64,000 nt of DNA from assembly GCF_048128805.1 (NCBI RefSeq), contig NC_135997.1, positions 1,197,934-1,261,933 on the forward strand. Direction: 5' to 3'. The translations under genes and the position numbers were made by a program. The notes under the pieces are model-generated. The model did not search any database. It saw only the letters and a list, made by a program, of their open reading frames with translations, and had not been told where the DNA came from. Each line of letters begins with the position of its first letter. The stretch's first letter is position 1. This DNA comes from Centroberyx gerrardi. Lineage: Eukaryota > Chordata > Actinopteri > Beryciformes > Berycidae. Below, in pieces: positions 23,956 through 36,433 of this stretch.

Positions 23956-25985
23956 AATGCTTTGTGAATTGAATTGAACACACACGCCGTGGGTCTGTAC
24001 AGGATCTGTGCTTGTTGTTGTTCTGTTCAAACATCTGGCAATTTGTTTTTGCCTTACTTATCTGCAAAAAACACACATCAGAAAATAAAACTTGAAACTT
24101 TATTTCTAACCGGTAGAGTGTTCTGGTAAATTCGGCATGTATATAATCCTCCAAACAGCTTGAAGTTTAACGGCCGGCCCATTTATGCGGCGGGAAGTGG
24201 AGTTACTTCACACACAAAATGGATGGATAGAAGGTTGATTGTTGCCCACCATGCAGATGATGGTCTCGCTCTACGGAGGGCAGAGTGTTGTTGTCATGAC
24301 AACGCTGAACAACAGAGGCCAGTATTGGATGAGAAATTACACAGAGACCCTTTAACACACACACACACACACACACACTCACCCCTCTTGGCCACTGAGC
24401 TCATACTGTCCCGGGTGATCGGTGTAGCCCGGGGCCAGCTGTGTTGGCAGACCAGGTGACAGGTCATCTCTCCCTCTCACACCTCGGTGCTGTCGCCGTG
24501 GGTTACGGCTGCCACCGACAGCGAGAGGGAAACGGGGCCGTCGACTGACTCGAGCCCCGCCGACCCCCGCCGACCGCACAGGGAGGCAGAGCTGCAGACC
24601 GAGACGCTCTCAGGTCATCACTGGGTCCGATACACCGGTGTGCAGATATCGGCCCGATATTGGCCTTTTAGTCCATCCTTGATATGATGGATATGATGCA
24701 GTTTGTTTGAATACATATTTAATGCAGGATTGATCAGTACTACTATGTTTGTCAGTGGGATGCATTTTAGATGAATTGATTCTAATGTGGCAGTTTGATC
24801 AGATTCCACACAAGCAGGCATATGTACAATATAATAATACATACTGTATGTATAATAATACAAATTGTTATAATAATTGTCATAATAATAACAATAATAA
24901 TAATAAGAAGACAAAACTATAATATGTGATAATATAATATAACTAATATGATAAAATCTAAATATATAATATAATATAATTAACAACATAATATCTAAGA
25001 TTTATAATTTAAATATTATTAAAAAAAAGTGTATTATTATAATTACTACTACTATTACTCTTATCCTCGGTTAATACTGTTTATGTAATACTGTTTCCTA
25101 GGCTTTTCCATCCTAACCCAACCTGATGAAGACTTCTGGGTAAAATCTGTGCATGTAGCTTATTGTTCTGGCTAAAACCTTTGAATTAAATGAACTCATT
25201 TGAACCATGCTTTGGCATAACTGTGTGTGCTTCCCCCTGGGAGTATATTGATCCTGCCAAGAAAGACATTTTGGGGGAAATACTGAATATTTTGATTTTT
25301 TGGAAAATGTTTGGCATGAAAATATGCACAAAATATGGCTCAGCTTCAAAATCTCATACAGGTCGAACCTTAGTTGCTATGTCAGGTTGCTGCATCCTGC
25401 ACACAACACAAAACACAACTGTACAGTGTATTGTTCAGGACCCAACTGAATATCTGCCTGAAACATGTGCAGGTCTTGTTGTGCTGCTGAAGCTCAGATG
25501 TGGGCTCTCGTCATGTTGGGACTATAATTAGCGTCAGGCGAGCAGGCAGCAGGCAGCTGTTTGTTTCAACCCCCCAACCGCCTCATCCACATTGACTGAC
25601 ATCACTACAGAGAGGCAGGAGCAGGTGGACAGGCCCGCCTGCAGGTACACAATCACTGCATCTATCATTTCTGCTGGCAGGGAATTAAACTGCAAGTATT
25701 TCACTTCCATTCTCCAGTCGTGGACTCAAGGCATTTCTCTCCTTCGCTGTCACTTAACGTTGCAGTGGGTGTAAGGAAGTGAAGATCACATGGAAATCTT
25801 TGAGGGTAAATGTGTGTGTACACCTCAGTTCATTTCATGCATGGCATATGGCAGGTAGAAGACTGCCATCCAGTGGTTAAATTGCAAAACAGCATCCTTA
25901 ATAGACACAGTGGCATCTGCTGCTCGGGAGCATGTGTCGTGAGCAAAGGCCATTTACATTCTTCAGCACTCTGTGGGAGTGTGTT

Positions 25986-26021
<36 letters not shown>

Positions 26022-26151
26022 TGTGTGTGCATGAGTGCGTGTGTGCGTGCATGTGTTTTTTTCCTTTGTTTGCTCTTATTTGTTTGCTGTAATTAGACAG
26101 GGTCGGCTAACCCATCGAAGAAACCAGCCCAGCAGAGGTGTTAATCCCCAT

Positions 26152-26183
<32 letters not shown>

Positions 26184-26343
26184 TGCACACATACATGCAC
26201 ACACTTGCAGAGTGGAATGTTAGTGTGAGTAATTTGGAGAGAGAACAGGGTGGCAAGAGGAGATACTCCCCTTTGTTTTTATCTGTGATGCACAGTGGGA
26301 GGAGCCTGGTTGGAGTGTCAGAGTGACATCACTGTTCAGAGAC

Positions 26344-26345
<2 letters not shown>
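23956..26345. other. intergenic, no gene recognised
   Basis: Contents: (CA)n 24355-24379, AT-rich low complexity 24830-25050, (GT)n 25989-26018 and (CA)n 26152-26205. Part of 24610-24680 (CCGATACACCGGTG, ATCGGCCCGATATTGGCC) resembles text in several fish repeats and recurs loosely near 51085-51115. No coding exon is visible. Confidence 0.4.

Positions 26346-26393
<48 letters not shown>
26346..26393. repeat. (GA)n microsatellite
   Basis: A pure GA array of about 23 units just upstream of the putative rassf7 leader exon. Confidence 0.9.
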
Positions 26394-26394
<1 letters not shown>

Positions 26395-26399
26395 AGTGT

Positions 26400-26636
26400 A
26401 AGTTCATGCAGCACGCCCAGAAGGGCTGCATTCCACAGCTCCATTCCTCCTCATCCTCCTCCCCCTCCTCCTCCTCACGCTGAAGCAGTAGTGTCTCTGT
26501 AGATTCAGTGTGTGTTCCAGTCGCTCAGCGGTCCAGCAGCCTGAGCACAGCATCAGTTTGGACTGAAGACTCATCCACTCCGACCTGCTGGAGGGACGAA
26601 GACGGCCATGAGCCGGAGGGACGCCTGAACTAACAG
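26400..26636 (+). promoter_or_regulatory. putative 5' UTR exon of the RASSF7-like gene
   Basis: A repeat-free block ends in a good splice donor (AACAG|GTAGAG at 26636/26637). It lies about 4.4 kb upstream of the first coding exon, which itself starts at an acceptor. It contains a seven-codon upstream reading frame (ATG at 26608, TGA at 26626-26628) in a good Kozak setting (GCCATGA). Assignment to rassf7 rests only on position, strand and splice signals. The true start site is unknown. Confidence 0.35.
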
Positions 26637-29290
26637 GTAGAGAGTTGTGCTGAATACTTCCTTCCTCCCTGCTCTAACAACAGGTTTGTCTTCTTTCTGT
26701 CTGGGTTGAAACTGACAGACTGGAGCGATACTGCGTAGCCAATAAAGAAGAGAGGACACTTTTTTTTTCTTCTAAAAATGGTTCTTGCAGAAGCAGTGTT
26801 GCTGCAGGGAATGATTTCATTTTTTTTCACTGATTTTTTTTCTCCAGTGCGAATGGTGGTTAACTTGTTTTTTATGATAGTAAATCTGACAGCCATGTCC
26901 CATCTAGAAGTGACCACAGGTATTCTGCTTTGTGTTAATGCCACTCACTTACTGATGTTGCAAATACAAGCCAAACATTACTATGGAGGCCACATGCCAA
27001 TTTGGGCCCATTTACCTGAAATGTATCAACATAATATCTTATTGTAAATAGTCTACTTTGTAAATCTTGATGATATCAGATCTTCTTGAGTTAATTGGCA
27101 GAATAATAATAATTATAAATAATGCTAATTATAAACTTTATTTAGAGTTTAGAATTTACAGAGTGCTTTACATAAAAAAAACTAATGGAGCAAGAGGAAT
27201 AAGATACAATTGATACAAAGGTCCAAAGAATAAAAAATCTAAAAAAGGATAAAAAAAGAAAGAAAAAGGATATGAGGAATAAAAGGATAAAAGACAATTT
27301 TAATTGAAATATTTACATAAAAGTGAGTCTAAAGAAGAGATTTAAAGGATTTATGACAGATTGGCTAACCTGATAGCAGTACAGCACAGAATATAGTTAA
27401 TATATAATATATACAATAGTTGCCAGGCTTTTGAGGATTTTTTCTTTCTTATTGATATTTGCCCAAATTAAGATGATATTTAGTTTGGAGTTGAAACTGT
27501 TGTGGGTGTCTCTGTCAGTAGAGAGTGGCGGTATGTGGGCGGAGTCTGTGTCTTTTAGGAATGTCAGTGTGTCCCGCCACATTCCTGGCCCTCACCTAAC
27601 CTGTGTGTCTTCTCCTGCACATCAGGGGAAACCCACATCCAGTCCATCCATCCACTTAAAAACAAACACTTTTTTTCCTTGCTGCAAATTTTAAAATTGC
27701 GGGCGGAGTCAAACTGAGTTGTTTAGGTCGAAGATTATTAGTTGTACTAATGCAGTAAAGCTCACACATTAAGTTCAATCAGCAAATGCCCACTGTTTAC
27801 TAGTTGAATCCACTTCTTGATCAACTGCAGTCCAGTGTTATTTATTCATTCACTAGTTTCCATCTGCACCATCTTATTGTTACACATCAAGGACCACAGT
27901 GGAAATAAGTCTGTTGACTTTTTTGTGTTATCCTTGTCAAATTAATCTGAGATGCATTTTCTTTATTGTGTCTATCTTGCGTTTTATTGTCGAATAAATA
28001 AACTAAAGTGAGAAGGCTTTTAGTGTCAGTTGTTCATGTATCACAAAATTATTGGTGAACATTGTTGCCATGTGTAACAGAGAGAGGAGACTCTACTGAA
28101 GAATTAAATCTGTAGACTATTGAGAGTAGGGATTGAACTGAAATCTAATTTTCATCATGGTTAGCATTATTTTATTTTTTTAATCATAAATTGACCTATC
28201 TCTATCCTGTAACTTAATCCAAAGGAAGGGTTTCTGGAGAGTAAAATTGTGTTAGTGAACGTTTGGTGAGATATTCTTTCAACTCACAATTTTAAGTGAC
28301 GAGACACAAACTCATGCTTTTAAGTTATGAAGCTGATAACTATTGTGAGTTGAAATTGACCAACACATCTATGATTAAAGATGAGTTGGTTTCACTTAAT
28401 TGCGCTGTGAGTTTGATGCTGGTTTTTTTTTTGTTTGCCCTGTGGCAACGAGCCGCTCCGCCTGGTGAGCTGATATGATGTGGATGTGTCACAGTGGTTT
28501 CAGTGCAACCTTACGCCTGTGGGAGAGTCTCCATTCAACCTCAGCTTCTTTCAATGACCTGAAATCTTTAGATGGTCTTCAGTAAAAAACACAGTTGCAA
28601 AGTGCTTTACAAAGGAAAGACAGTGGCATTAAAATGATAGTGAATACAACGTAGAACAGCACAAAAAAAGCATAAAAAGCATAAAAAGCAATACTTTCCA
28701 GATGGGTTTTGAGTTTTTTTCTTAAATGAGGAAGTAGAATTTGCAGCTCTTAATTTTTTTTAGGGTCCTGATTGAAAATGCTGGATCACCACGGGACTTT
28801 AATCCAGACTTGGGAACAATCAAAAGAGTTTTGTCTGAGTTGTACATAAGGAGATAAAAGTCCCACAATGTAATGTAGGGTTAGGCCAGTTATTGCTTTG
28901 AAAGTAATCAATAAAACCTAGGAGCCGTTATGCGAGCTCTCCTCTCAGTTCTAATTAAAAGCCGAGCTGCTGCAAGAAAAAGTTTTCCAATTGAGGCGAG
29001 AAAAGAAAATAGCATCGTGCTGTGATGAACGTTTCTGTAGCCGGAGGCCAAATGTAGACACTATGCTCATACATCACTCGGCCGGTTTTACGGGGGAAAT
29101 ATAATAACACATAACAATAGATATTTTTGATATTCTAATTTATAATGCATTTCACAGTGTTCCTCTAAATATAGTCTGTCTAGTATCAGTATCAGTGCTT
29201 TGAGCTTTTGCCATAACAGAGAGAGTAGAGCAGCAGTTTGAAGTCAGAACCGGTCTCTCCAGTTCATCTCTCCACTCCAGATTGTAAATC
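26637..29290. other. probable rassf7 intron, interspersed repeats
   Basis: No exon was recognised. Text around 27120-27200 (AACTTTATTTAGAG, GTGCTTTACAT) and 28590-29020 (AAAGTGCTTTACAAAGG, GGACTTTAATCCAGACTTGG, AATCAATAAAACCTA) resembles long non-coding repeats common in fish. The rest is AT-rich unique sequence. Confidence 0.35.
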
Positions 29291-29295
29291 CTGAC

Positions 29296-29341
29296 CCCCC
29301 CCCCCCCCCCCCCCCCAACACACACACACACACACACACAC
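29296..29341. repeat. poly-C followed by (CA)n
   Basis: A run of about 20 C is followed directly by a CA array. Confidence 0.9.
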
Positions 29342-29811
29342 ATTACATGAAGAGGAGTGTGGGGAGACTGAGGTCCAGGATGGAAAGTAGGGCATGAGAG
29401 AGAAAAGAGAGAGAGGGGAAACAGAGAGAAACTGAGAGCGTCAGAGGGTGATAGGGGCAGAATGTGGTGCTGCAATCCATCTGCTCTCATCTTGCGTAAG
29501 ATACTCTGCCACTGTTTGGCTCCTCACCAGGTTTCTCTGTGGCTGCGTGCTTTTCCCGTGTAATATGTGAGAAAATCTCTAAACATGCGTGTGGGTTAGT
29601 GGCTGGCCCTAATGTGGATACCGACACCATGAGAAAGTGATATATTATACTTGTCTCCGCTCTCAGGCTGGCTCAGCTTTCAGCGCTCATGCATCACCCA
29701 GGAGGCAGGTACAGTAGTGTATGGAAAGAGTGAGGTCAGAAAGTCACAGTGTTCCCATGACAAACATGAGCAAAACTCAAGTTTGAGTGGCTCTGGGCAC
29801 TTTTTTTTTTG

Positions 29812-30343
29812 TTAAAGGTCCCATATGGTGTTAAGCAGGACTCCCCTTGCCTCTGTGATGATAAAGGAGTTGGATGGTCTATCTAAACATGGTGAAAGTA
29901 TCAAAACGCACGGTCGCCAACTAAATCCACACAATCCATATTAGAAAAGCGAGCCTCTAAACGAGCCGTTTGGACTTCCGTAACTTTGTGGCGTCACAAA
30001 GGTTCGCTCATTATCATTTTTGTAAGAAATAATAGACTAACAAAGTGTTTTTTTCAGAGTGGCTGAGCGGTCGTCATTGTTTATTACCGGAGAGTTTTCC
30101 CTACCTGTAGCCGCCGGGCCGCGGCGTCTCACGTTTCACTCTTGAAACGGTTAGCCAATCGGAACAGAGGGGTCGTTAATATTAATGAGCCTTAAAGACA
30201 CAGCGACAGAAACAGATGCTGGAAAATTATCATGTAAAAATGGATTGAGAGTGTTTTTGGTACATGACACCACACAAACAGCTTTGAATGGACCTCAAGA
30301 CAGAAAATAAAACACTGGAAAATGGAGAATATGGGACCTTTAA
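29812..30343. mobile_element. 532-bp MITE with TTAA target site
   Basis: The left end is TTAAAGGTCCCATAT and the right end is its exact reverse complement ATATGGGACCTTTAA, so TTAA bounds both sides. This is a recognisable fish family. There is no transposase inside, and part of the interior is GC-rich (30100-30130). Confidence 0.85.
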
Positions 30344-31051
30344 GTACTGCATCACTCCCAAAGACCTGGAACAATCTATTCAAAACAATCTATCTGACAA
30401 ACATCTCTGTCTACCCATCCACAAGTCAAACACGCCTCCACACATTAATTTACCGATCAATTATCAAACACATCCCTGATTGAAATTCTGGGTTTTGGAC
30501 ACTGCTCTGATAGCGCTAATCGGCTGTCACAGCTAAACTTTCCCTCGTACAAAATCCGTCTAGGGAGGACGATTATGTTTCAGTCTGCACAGGACAAACT
30601 GAGCCACATTGTATTCCTGCTTGTTACAGCTTGTTGCAACAGTTTCTGCATTATATTTTTGAGAAAGCTTTATTTGTTTGCAGTTTTGCAGATTTCAGAG
30701 CAGTGTGACATTAAAGTCTTGGAGCAAACATCGAGTCCTCACGCAAAAAACAGAATTATATTGTTTTTTTCGGGTGCGTCGGCTAATATGGACAATCTTG
30801 AAATAAACAAAGATAGCCCGCACTCTGTTTTAGTTTTTATTTTACTTACTTAGCATTTTTTGAAATTAAAGTCTAAAATATCTATGAATTAGATTAGGTA
30901 TTCAGTACCCCTATTCCCCCCCACTATGGTGTGCCATGTACCACCCACTAGTCACCACATGAAACATCCGTTGCCCTAAACTGGGTTGCTGCTGTTACCC
31001 CCAGTGTGATGGATTCAGTTTACTGACATGTCTGCCTGTGTCTCCATACAG
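30344..31051. other. non-coding stretch upstream of the first RASSF7 coding exon
   Basis: Nothing was recognised. The open frame at 30575-30853 has no known domain. The stretch ends in a pyrimidine-poor acceptor (TCCATACAG) at 31051. Confidence 0.4.
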
Positions 31052-31097
31052 GTAGCTGGTGGACCCGTGTTGTGTTGAATGTGACTGACAGCTGCAG

Positions 31098-34000
31098 ATG
31101 GAGCTGAAGGTGTGGGTGGAGGGTGTGGTCAGAGTGGTGTGTGGCCTATCACTGAACACTTCCTGTCAGGATGTGGTCATCGCTCTTGCTCAGGCCATCG
31201 GTAAGTCTCTATTTCACTGCCATGCATCATGTTTTAAGTAACAAGACGTTTTTTTTGTTTGCTAATTAACATATAGTCTAACATACACAATATTTTACAA
31301 TAAGCCAAAAGATTTACAAAACATTTTGGAAAATGGCATATTTTTGGTGGTAGCTGGAATTTAATTCATTTTCAAGAATCTGGAATTTGTGAAGCTCAAC
31401 ATTATCTGCAAAGCACTCAGTCACTTTCCATGTTTGTTCTGGTCCGACCCCCCCCCCCCCCCCCCCACTGTTGAACAGTGTCCCTCCCGCGTTATGTCCC
31501 AATCCAACACCTTGTTTCAACCAAAAATACGTCAAATTACGGAAGAAAGACACCATCGAAATGCTGTTTTCTTGTGACTTTGAATTCAGCTGTTGTTGGT
31601 CATAACATAACATGCTGTCAAATCTTAATCTTTCACCTATCTGTATTCCCAGGCCAGACAGGTCGTTACGTTCTTATCCTGAAGTTGCGGGGAACTGAGA
31701 GGCAGGTAGTCGCCGAAGACTGTCCTCTGAAGTCTCTGGCTCAGCTGGGACAGTTGGCTGCAGAAGTCCGGTTCATTCTGCGGAGGACGGGTCCCAGCCT
31801 GAGCAACGGTCCAAATGGTTCAACCACAGAGAGGCTTTTCCCCCTGCCCAGACACCCAGAGCCCAGGCCCCTCAAGCACAGGGAGCCACAGAAGGCTCTC
31901 ACCTTCAATCTGGGCCCCTCAACAGTTCCCAGAAGGACTAAAGCAAACAGGGCATGGGCACCCTCACCCAGAGCCTCTCCAGAACCGAGGGCTTCCCCCG
32001 TCCCTTTCCTGGACCCTCTCAACCCTGCGAGAGTGCCTTCATCTTATCCATTCAAAGAGGAGGTGTTTAGGCAGATCCTGCAGCAACAGGAGAGGCTACG
32101 AGACCTGGAGATTCAGCTTCAAGCTCTGGAGAGGGAGACTGAGGTCTGGGAGCAGGAAAGGTCCTCAACTCCAGTACCTGGTCTGACTCTGGGTGCAGTG
32201 GAGGAACTGGAGGTACTGGAGCTGAGGCTGAGGCAGAACGAGGCAGAGCTGATGCATGGAGAGCACTGGGAGGAACAGTTACAGGCAGAGATGGATAAAG
32301 AACAAGGTACATGGTCAAACTCAATTTTCGCAGGATAAAGGGCTTCCTTAAAGACCCCATGAAATGGCATCTTTACTTCCCTGATTTTATACATTTTCCA
32401 CATACTGCAGTGATGGATCATTCAAAAGTCTAAACCAATGGAGTCTGGGAGAGATTTGATGGGATTTGATGGGAGGAGTGTGGAAGGGCAGGATTGTTCA
32501 AAGATCTGATGGTTTTATTGGTTAGAAATGTATATTTACGCCTGCTGCAGCATGAGGTCACCATGAAAGATACTGTTTTCCAGGAAGTAAAAGTAATGGG
32601 AGTTCATTTCATGGGGACTTTTCCGGCATGTATTTTATCCTCTTGCATTTCTAAAACCTCATGTTAACATTTTCAAATGTAGAGCAGGTGCGCTTCCTCT
32701 TATGGCGCTTTTGGCTGGGTGCTCTGCTATCGTTAAAACATGAAGAGAACCATGAGGAACATAGCGGCACTCCAAAAATCCAGAACAAAGTAAGATTTGG
32801 TCTCAGTTTACCATTTTTTTATTGTTGGCATCATCAGGCTAACGTGTTTCGGCATGGAGCCTTCATCAGAGCACCAAGGTGCATGCACCTGGTTCTGGAT
32901 TTTTGGAGTGCCGCTATCCCATGTTCCTCATGGTTCTCTAAATGTTAACATTGTCATTAACTGTACTATCCAGATATGTACAGACGTCTAGACCAGATCC
33001 ATTTGTCACTGGATGACCACTGCTACCAGCTGAAGGAGTTCCAGGCTCATTCTGCCCATCTGGGGCAGGACATCCGACTTGAAGCCCACAGACGAAGCTC
33101 TCGGCCGGGCACCCCGCAGCCGGAGGAGGCCCTGGGGCCGCTGCAGCAGGAGCTCCACCACCGCCTGCAGCAGGGAGAAGAACTGGACACAACGGTATCA
33201 GACACCGAGAGGGAGATACAAGATGCAGAGGAAAAGCTACAGGTACAAATCCTTCCTCATCTAACACCTTATGTAGTAGGGCTGAAAGATACTGACAAAA
33301 AAAAAAGTTTTTCTTGTCATACATTTTTTAGAACAGAAAAGAATACATGTCAGTGTGTAGGATTTACTGAGTTTGAATATGATGAAAGGTTTTCACCAAT
33401 ATTGTACTTAATTCATGGACCTAAGATTACCTGCAGCTCTAAAACACCTTGTTCAGAAATCATTCATATTGTGATTTCGATTTTTTTTTTTTGTTCAGCT
33501 CTATTACCTAGTGCTGTGTGGCTGTCACTTACTCAAATGGTTAGAAGATGCCATGAAACACATTGGTTTTCCCTTCAATCAAATGTATGGTTCACATTGC
33601 CCCCATCTGGCTAAAATATATATTGCAGTACCACTATGTACACAAGGAGCCTGGGTACACTAGTCACAAGGAAAACGGCATTTCAGTGATGTCTTGCTTC
33701 CGTAATTTGATGTAGCCTATTAGGGTGGGACATAAGGTGGGGTTCAAAGGTGGGTGGGTGGGTGGAAAGTGACATCACATAATCTTGAGCATCAAAAATT
33801 CCAAATTCATTAAAATGAATAAATTCAGCCACTGGGATGCAACCATGGTGTCTTACCATAATGCCACTTTGTCATTTCTAAAGTTGTTAAGTTGGAGGTT
33901 TTATATGATGGGAGAGGGGTTGTAGGTATGCCATTAAGTAAAATTTTGTACATTGTTTGGCATTTATTGTTAAATTGGAGTACAATATATGGATAATTAG

Positions 34001-34385
34001 TTAACAAATTGTGAAAAAGTTACATTTCAGTGCATTGTGACTTTGATGACACTTTGAGAATTTGAGAGTTTTTTCTGTTTCTAATGCAGAAGGGATGGCT
34101 AGAGAGGATGGGAGGGCTCAGATATTTCTACCAATGTATTCAACCCAGTCTTGGTGTTGTTGACAGTGTGATTTTGTCTGCGTCGCCCAGGACAGATGGC
34201 AGGTGATTGAGGAGCTGAATAAGGAGCTGAGGCAATGTAAACTGCAGCAGTTCATCCAGCAGACTGGTGTCACTCCGGCTCCTCCACACACAGACCAGGC
34301 GACCTCGCTGCCCGTCGCTGCACATTACCTCTGCATCGCTGGCATAATGGAGGAGGAGCAGGCAGACACCGCCACTGTGTGCTGA
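31098..34385 (+). CDS. rassf7: RASSF7-like Ras-association domain protein (four exons)
   Basis: Coding exons are 31098-31200, 31653-32306, 32974-33242 and 34191-34385, all with GT-AG borders and matching phases (1, 1, 0). They encode 406 aa; human RASSF7 has 373. The first exon starts MELKVWVEG and leads into [13 protein letters not shown], and exon 2 ends the domain with [12 protein letters not shown]. This is the N-terminal Ras-association domain typical of RASSF7/8. A proline-rich linker (about residues 95-175) and Glu/Gln-rich coiled coil (about 185-355) follow. The end, [19 protein letters not shown], is nearly the RASSF7 signature. RASSF7/8 proteins act at centrosomes, spindle and junctions. 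MITE-like inserts lie in introns 2 (32352-32621, 32742-32939). The same frame can be read back into intron 1 from 31478, but the acceptor at 31652 fits the domain and phase. RASSF8 is less likely because of the C-terminal tail. Confidence 0.92.
31449..31466. repeat. poly-C tract in rassf7 intron 1
   Basis: A run of about 18 C, the third such tract in the window. Confidence 0.9.
32352..32622. mobile_element. MITE in rassf7 intron 2
   Basis: AAGACCCCATGAAATG followed by TTTACTTCC at the left faces GGAAGTAAAAG and CATTTCATGGGGACTT at the right. The length is about 270 bp and there is no coding content. Confidence 0.7.
32742..32939. repeat. hairpin repeat in rassf7 intron 2, next to exon 3
   Basis: Bases 32742-32786 pair with 32892-32939 (AGAGAACCATGAGGAACAT ... 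CACTCCAAAAATCCAGAAC) with only a 5-nt difference. The loop has CTAACGTGTTTCGGCATGG, a phrase of a widespread repeat. The right arm ends 34 nt before the exon 3 boundary, so the branch-point region lies just beside the hairpin. Confidence 0.8.
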
Positions 34386-34720
34386 CAGGTTGGTTGCAAT
34401 GATCATTACAAGCTCAAATAAACGGCCTCTATCGTGGAAAATTATATTAACATTGCCATTCTCTCTCTTTCCATTGCAGGTTGTGTCTGCAAGCAAAACG
34501 CATTCTATGAAGCCTCTGAATGACTCCCAAAACCTCTACTGGGTGTGTGTGTGTGTGTGTGCAAGAGAGAGAATACTCAGCAGAGGGTCACAATGAAGGT
34601 TATATTTAATCACATTTTACAACTCGTGTGTTACATTTTTTTTTATATTTAACATTTTTGATTTAAAAAAGAAAAAAAAAGAAATCAACTTACTTTAATA
34701 AAAAATATCTCACCTTACTT
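34386..34720 (+). promoter_or_regulatory. rassf7 3' UTR with a possible UTR intron and poly(A) site
   Basis: Just after the stop codon comes a donor-like CTGACAG|GTTGGT, and an acceptor-like TTCCATTGCAG|GTTG lies at about 34480. This would make a short 3' UTR intron with an exon to about 34710. A poly(A) signal AATAAA lies at about 34697. The unspliced reading is equally possible. Confidence 0.35.
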
Positions 34721-36046
34721 GTTTTTTTATGAGTTTGTTGTATTTTTTATCTTTGAAAAGGAGGTTATGTTAGTTAATTTGTCTGTCAGCAGGATATATC
34801 AAAAATGTAACAGATTTCTATGAAATTGGTGGGCAGCAACTGATTAGATTTTGTTGGTGATCTGGATCTGGAATTTCTGCCATGAAATGATTATCATTTT
34901 TTAGCCATAACTAACACAGATAGAGAGAGACTGGATTCCAAACCCTAAGGGTATGATTGCAGGGTTAAGAAATCATACATACATTTAGATGAGCATTATC
35001 ACCTAAGGTGAAAGCGGGAGCATCATTGGAAAAGGTGATTTTTGTGACAAATACTCAGATTCACAGATTGGCTTTTTTGGAGTTATTTTGACATAGGCTA
35101 CCCTATTTGTCCTGCCTTTTAGCAGCAAGAGGCTAGCAACAGGAGCTCATCATTTCACCGTCAGCTGACAGCTGACTTAGGAGCCAATATTGTCTGTGGA
35201 TCAAAGTATTACATTATATATAGGTCCAAAATCACTGAACTTATTCTTTAATGCACCATGATAAACTCTATTTAACATTCCTAAGTAGGCCTATTGAACA
35301 GAAGCATGCATATATAACAGATCTACATAGTCAAGCAGAGGCAGAGAGGTAGCTGCCGCCAGCCTCTTTCTGGGTTCAAAAGAAGAACAAGACTTGTTTC
35401 TGAAACAAAAAAAAATGTTTTTAGCTTCTTCACAAGATATTCAATATGGGTCTTAAAAGAAAGATTGATTCAAATGCCAAGTATGAGTACCTAGACCCAT
35501 TACAATGTTTGGAAAAACTAGCTGAAGTTTTCTTGGTGTGAGTGAAAAACATTTTAGTTGGATGGAAGGGAGTTCAGGCATGGCTCTACATTGCCTGTGC
35601 TGCCCCAAGGCTGCAGTCGGTCCTATTCAATAGCACATGCAGACAACAAATGTTTCTCTTTAACCTGAAAAAGGTATTCTGGAAGAAAATAAAAGACTGA
35701 CTCTTAATGTTTGCTATAAGTTTTGTAATGATATTGTACATGATCTGACATGCACATACATCGAAAAGTGTAAGCATTGCTCTGCAAAATAAATCAATTT
35801 GAAATTTCGGACCATCTCACACATGTCTATGACTTCACTCTGGGACCAGCAACCCTAACGATCAATTTAGCAAAGGCAGCACCAGCAGCTTACTTCTAAC
35901 ATACACATGCAATGTTGAATTCACAGCTCACATGAAACTGGTGTTCGCCTAAAAACATTGCATGGTGCTTATGACTGTGATTGGGAGGATGGAGACAAAA
36001 CACAGGAAAATGTATATAACAATCAAACAAAAATATCCTTTTGAAC
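34721..36046. other. intergenic, no gene recognised
   Basis: It contains one TIR half (35218-35256, TATAGGTCCAAAATCACTGA) of the MITE family seen intact at 6461-6664. Otherwise it is unique AT-rich sequence. Confidence 0.45.
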
Positions 36047-36433
36047 TAAAAGCTGAATATGATGTACATTAATTCCAAGTCAGAGCTAGAGACAGTCCTG
36101 TAACTGAAAAGACACAGGTTTCATATCTGCAGCAGCCAATGTGTGTCCATATGCAGCCACACATCCTGTCCAAGTGTCCTTGAGTAAGACACTGAACCTG
36201 TAACTGCTCACTTGTTGTAAGCAGGTACAGATAAGAGCATCACCTAAAGGCCCACAATGCTAAGGTAAATGTCAGTCCCATAACAGGTTGTATTCTAGAT
36301 GTAATACTAAAAATGAACAGCAGAGGGAGACACAGATTGTCTGATATGATTTCTATAGATTTCTACATTTCTATCACATACAGAACATACAGAACAGGAG
36401 CATGTTTTTTAATTTGTTCCGACTTTTGGGCTT

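Noticed and set aside
31478..31652. Upstream extension of the rassf7 exon 2 frame back to a Met at 31478
   Set aside because: This part is intron: exon 1 at 31098-31200 supplies the conserved Ras-association start and joins exactly at the acceptor at 31652.
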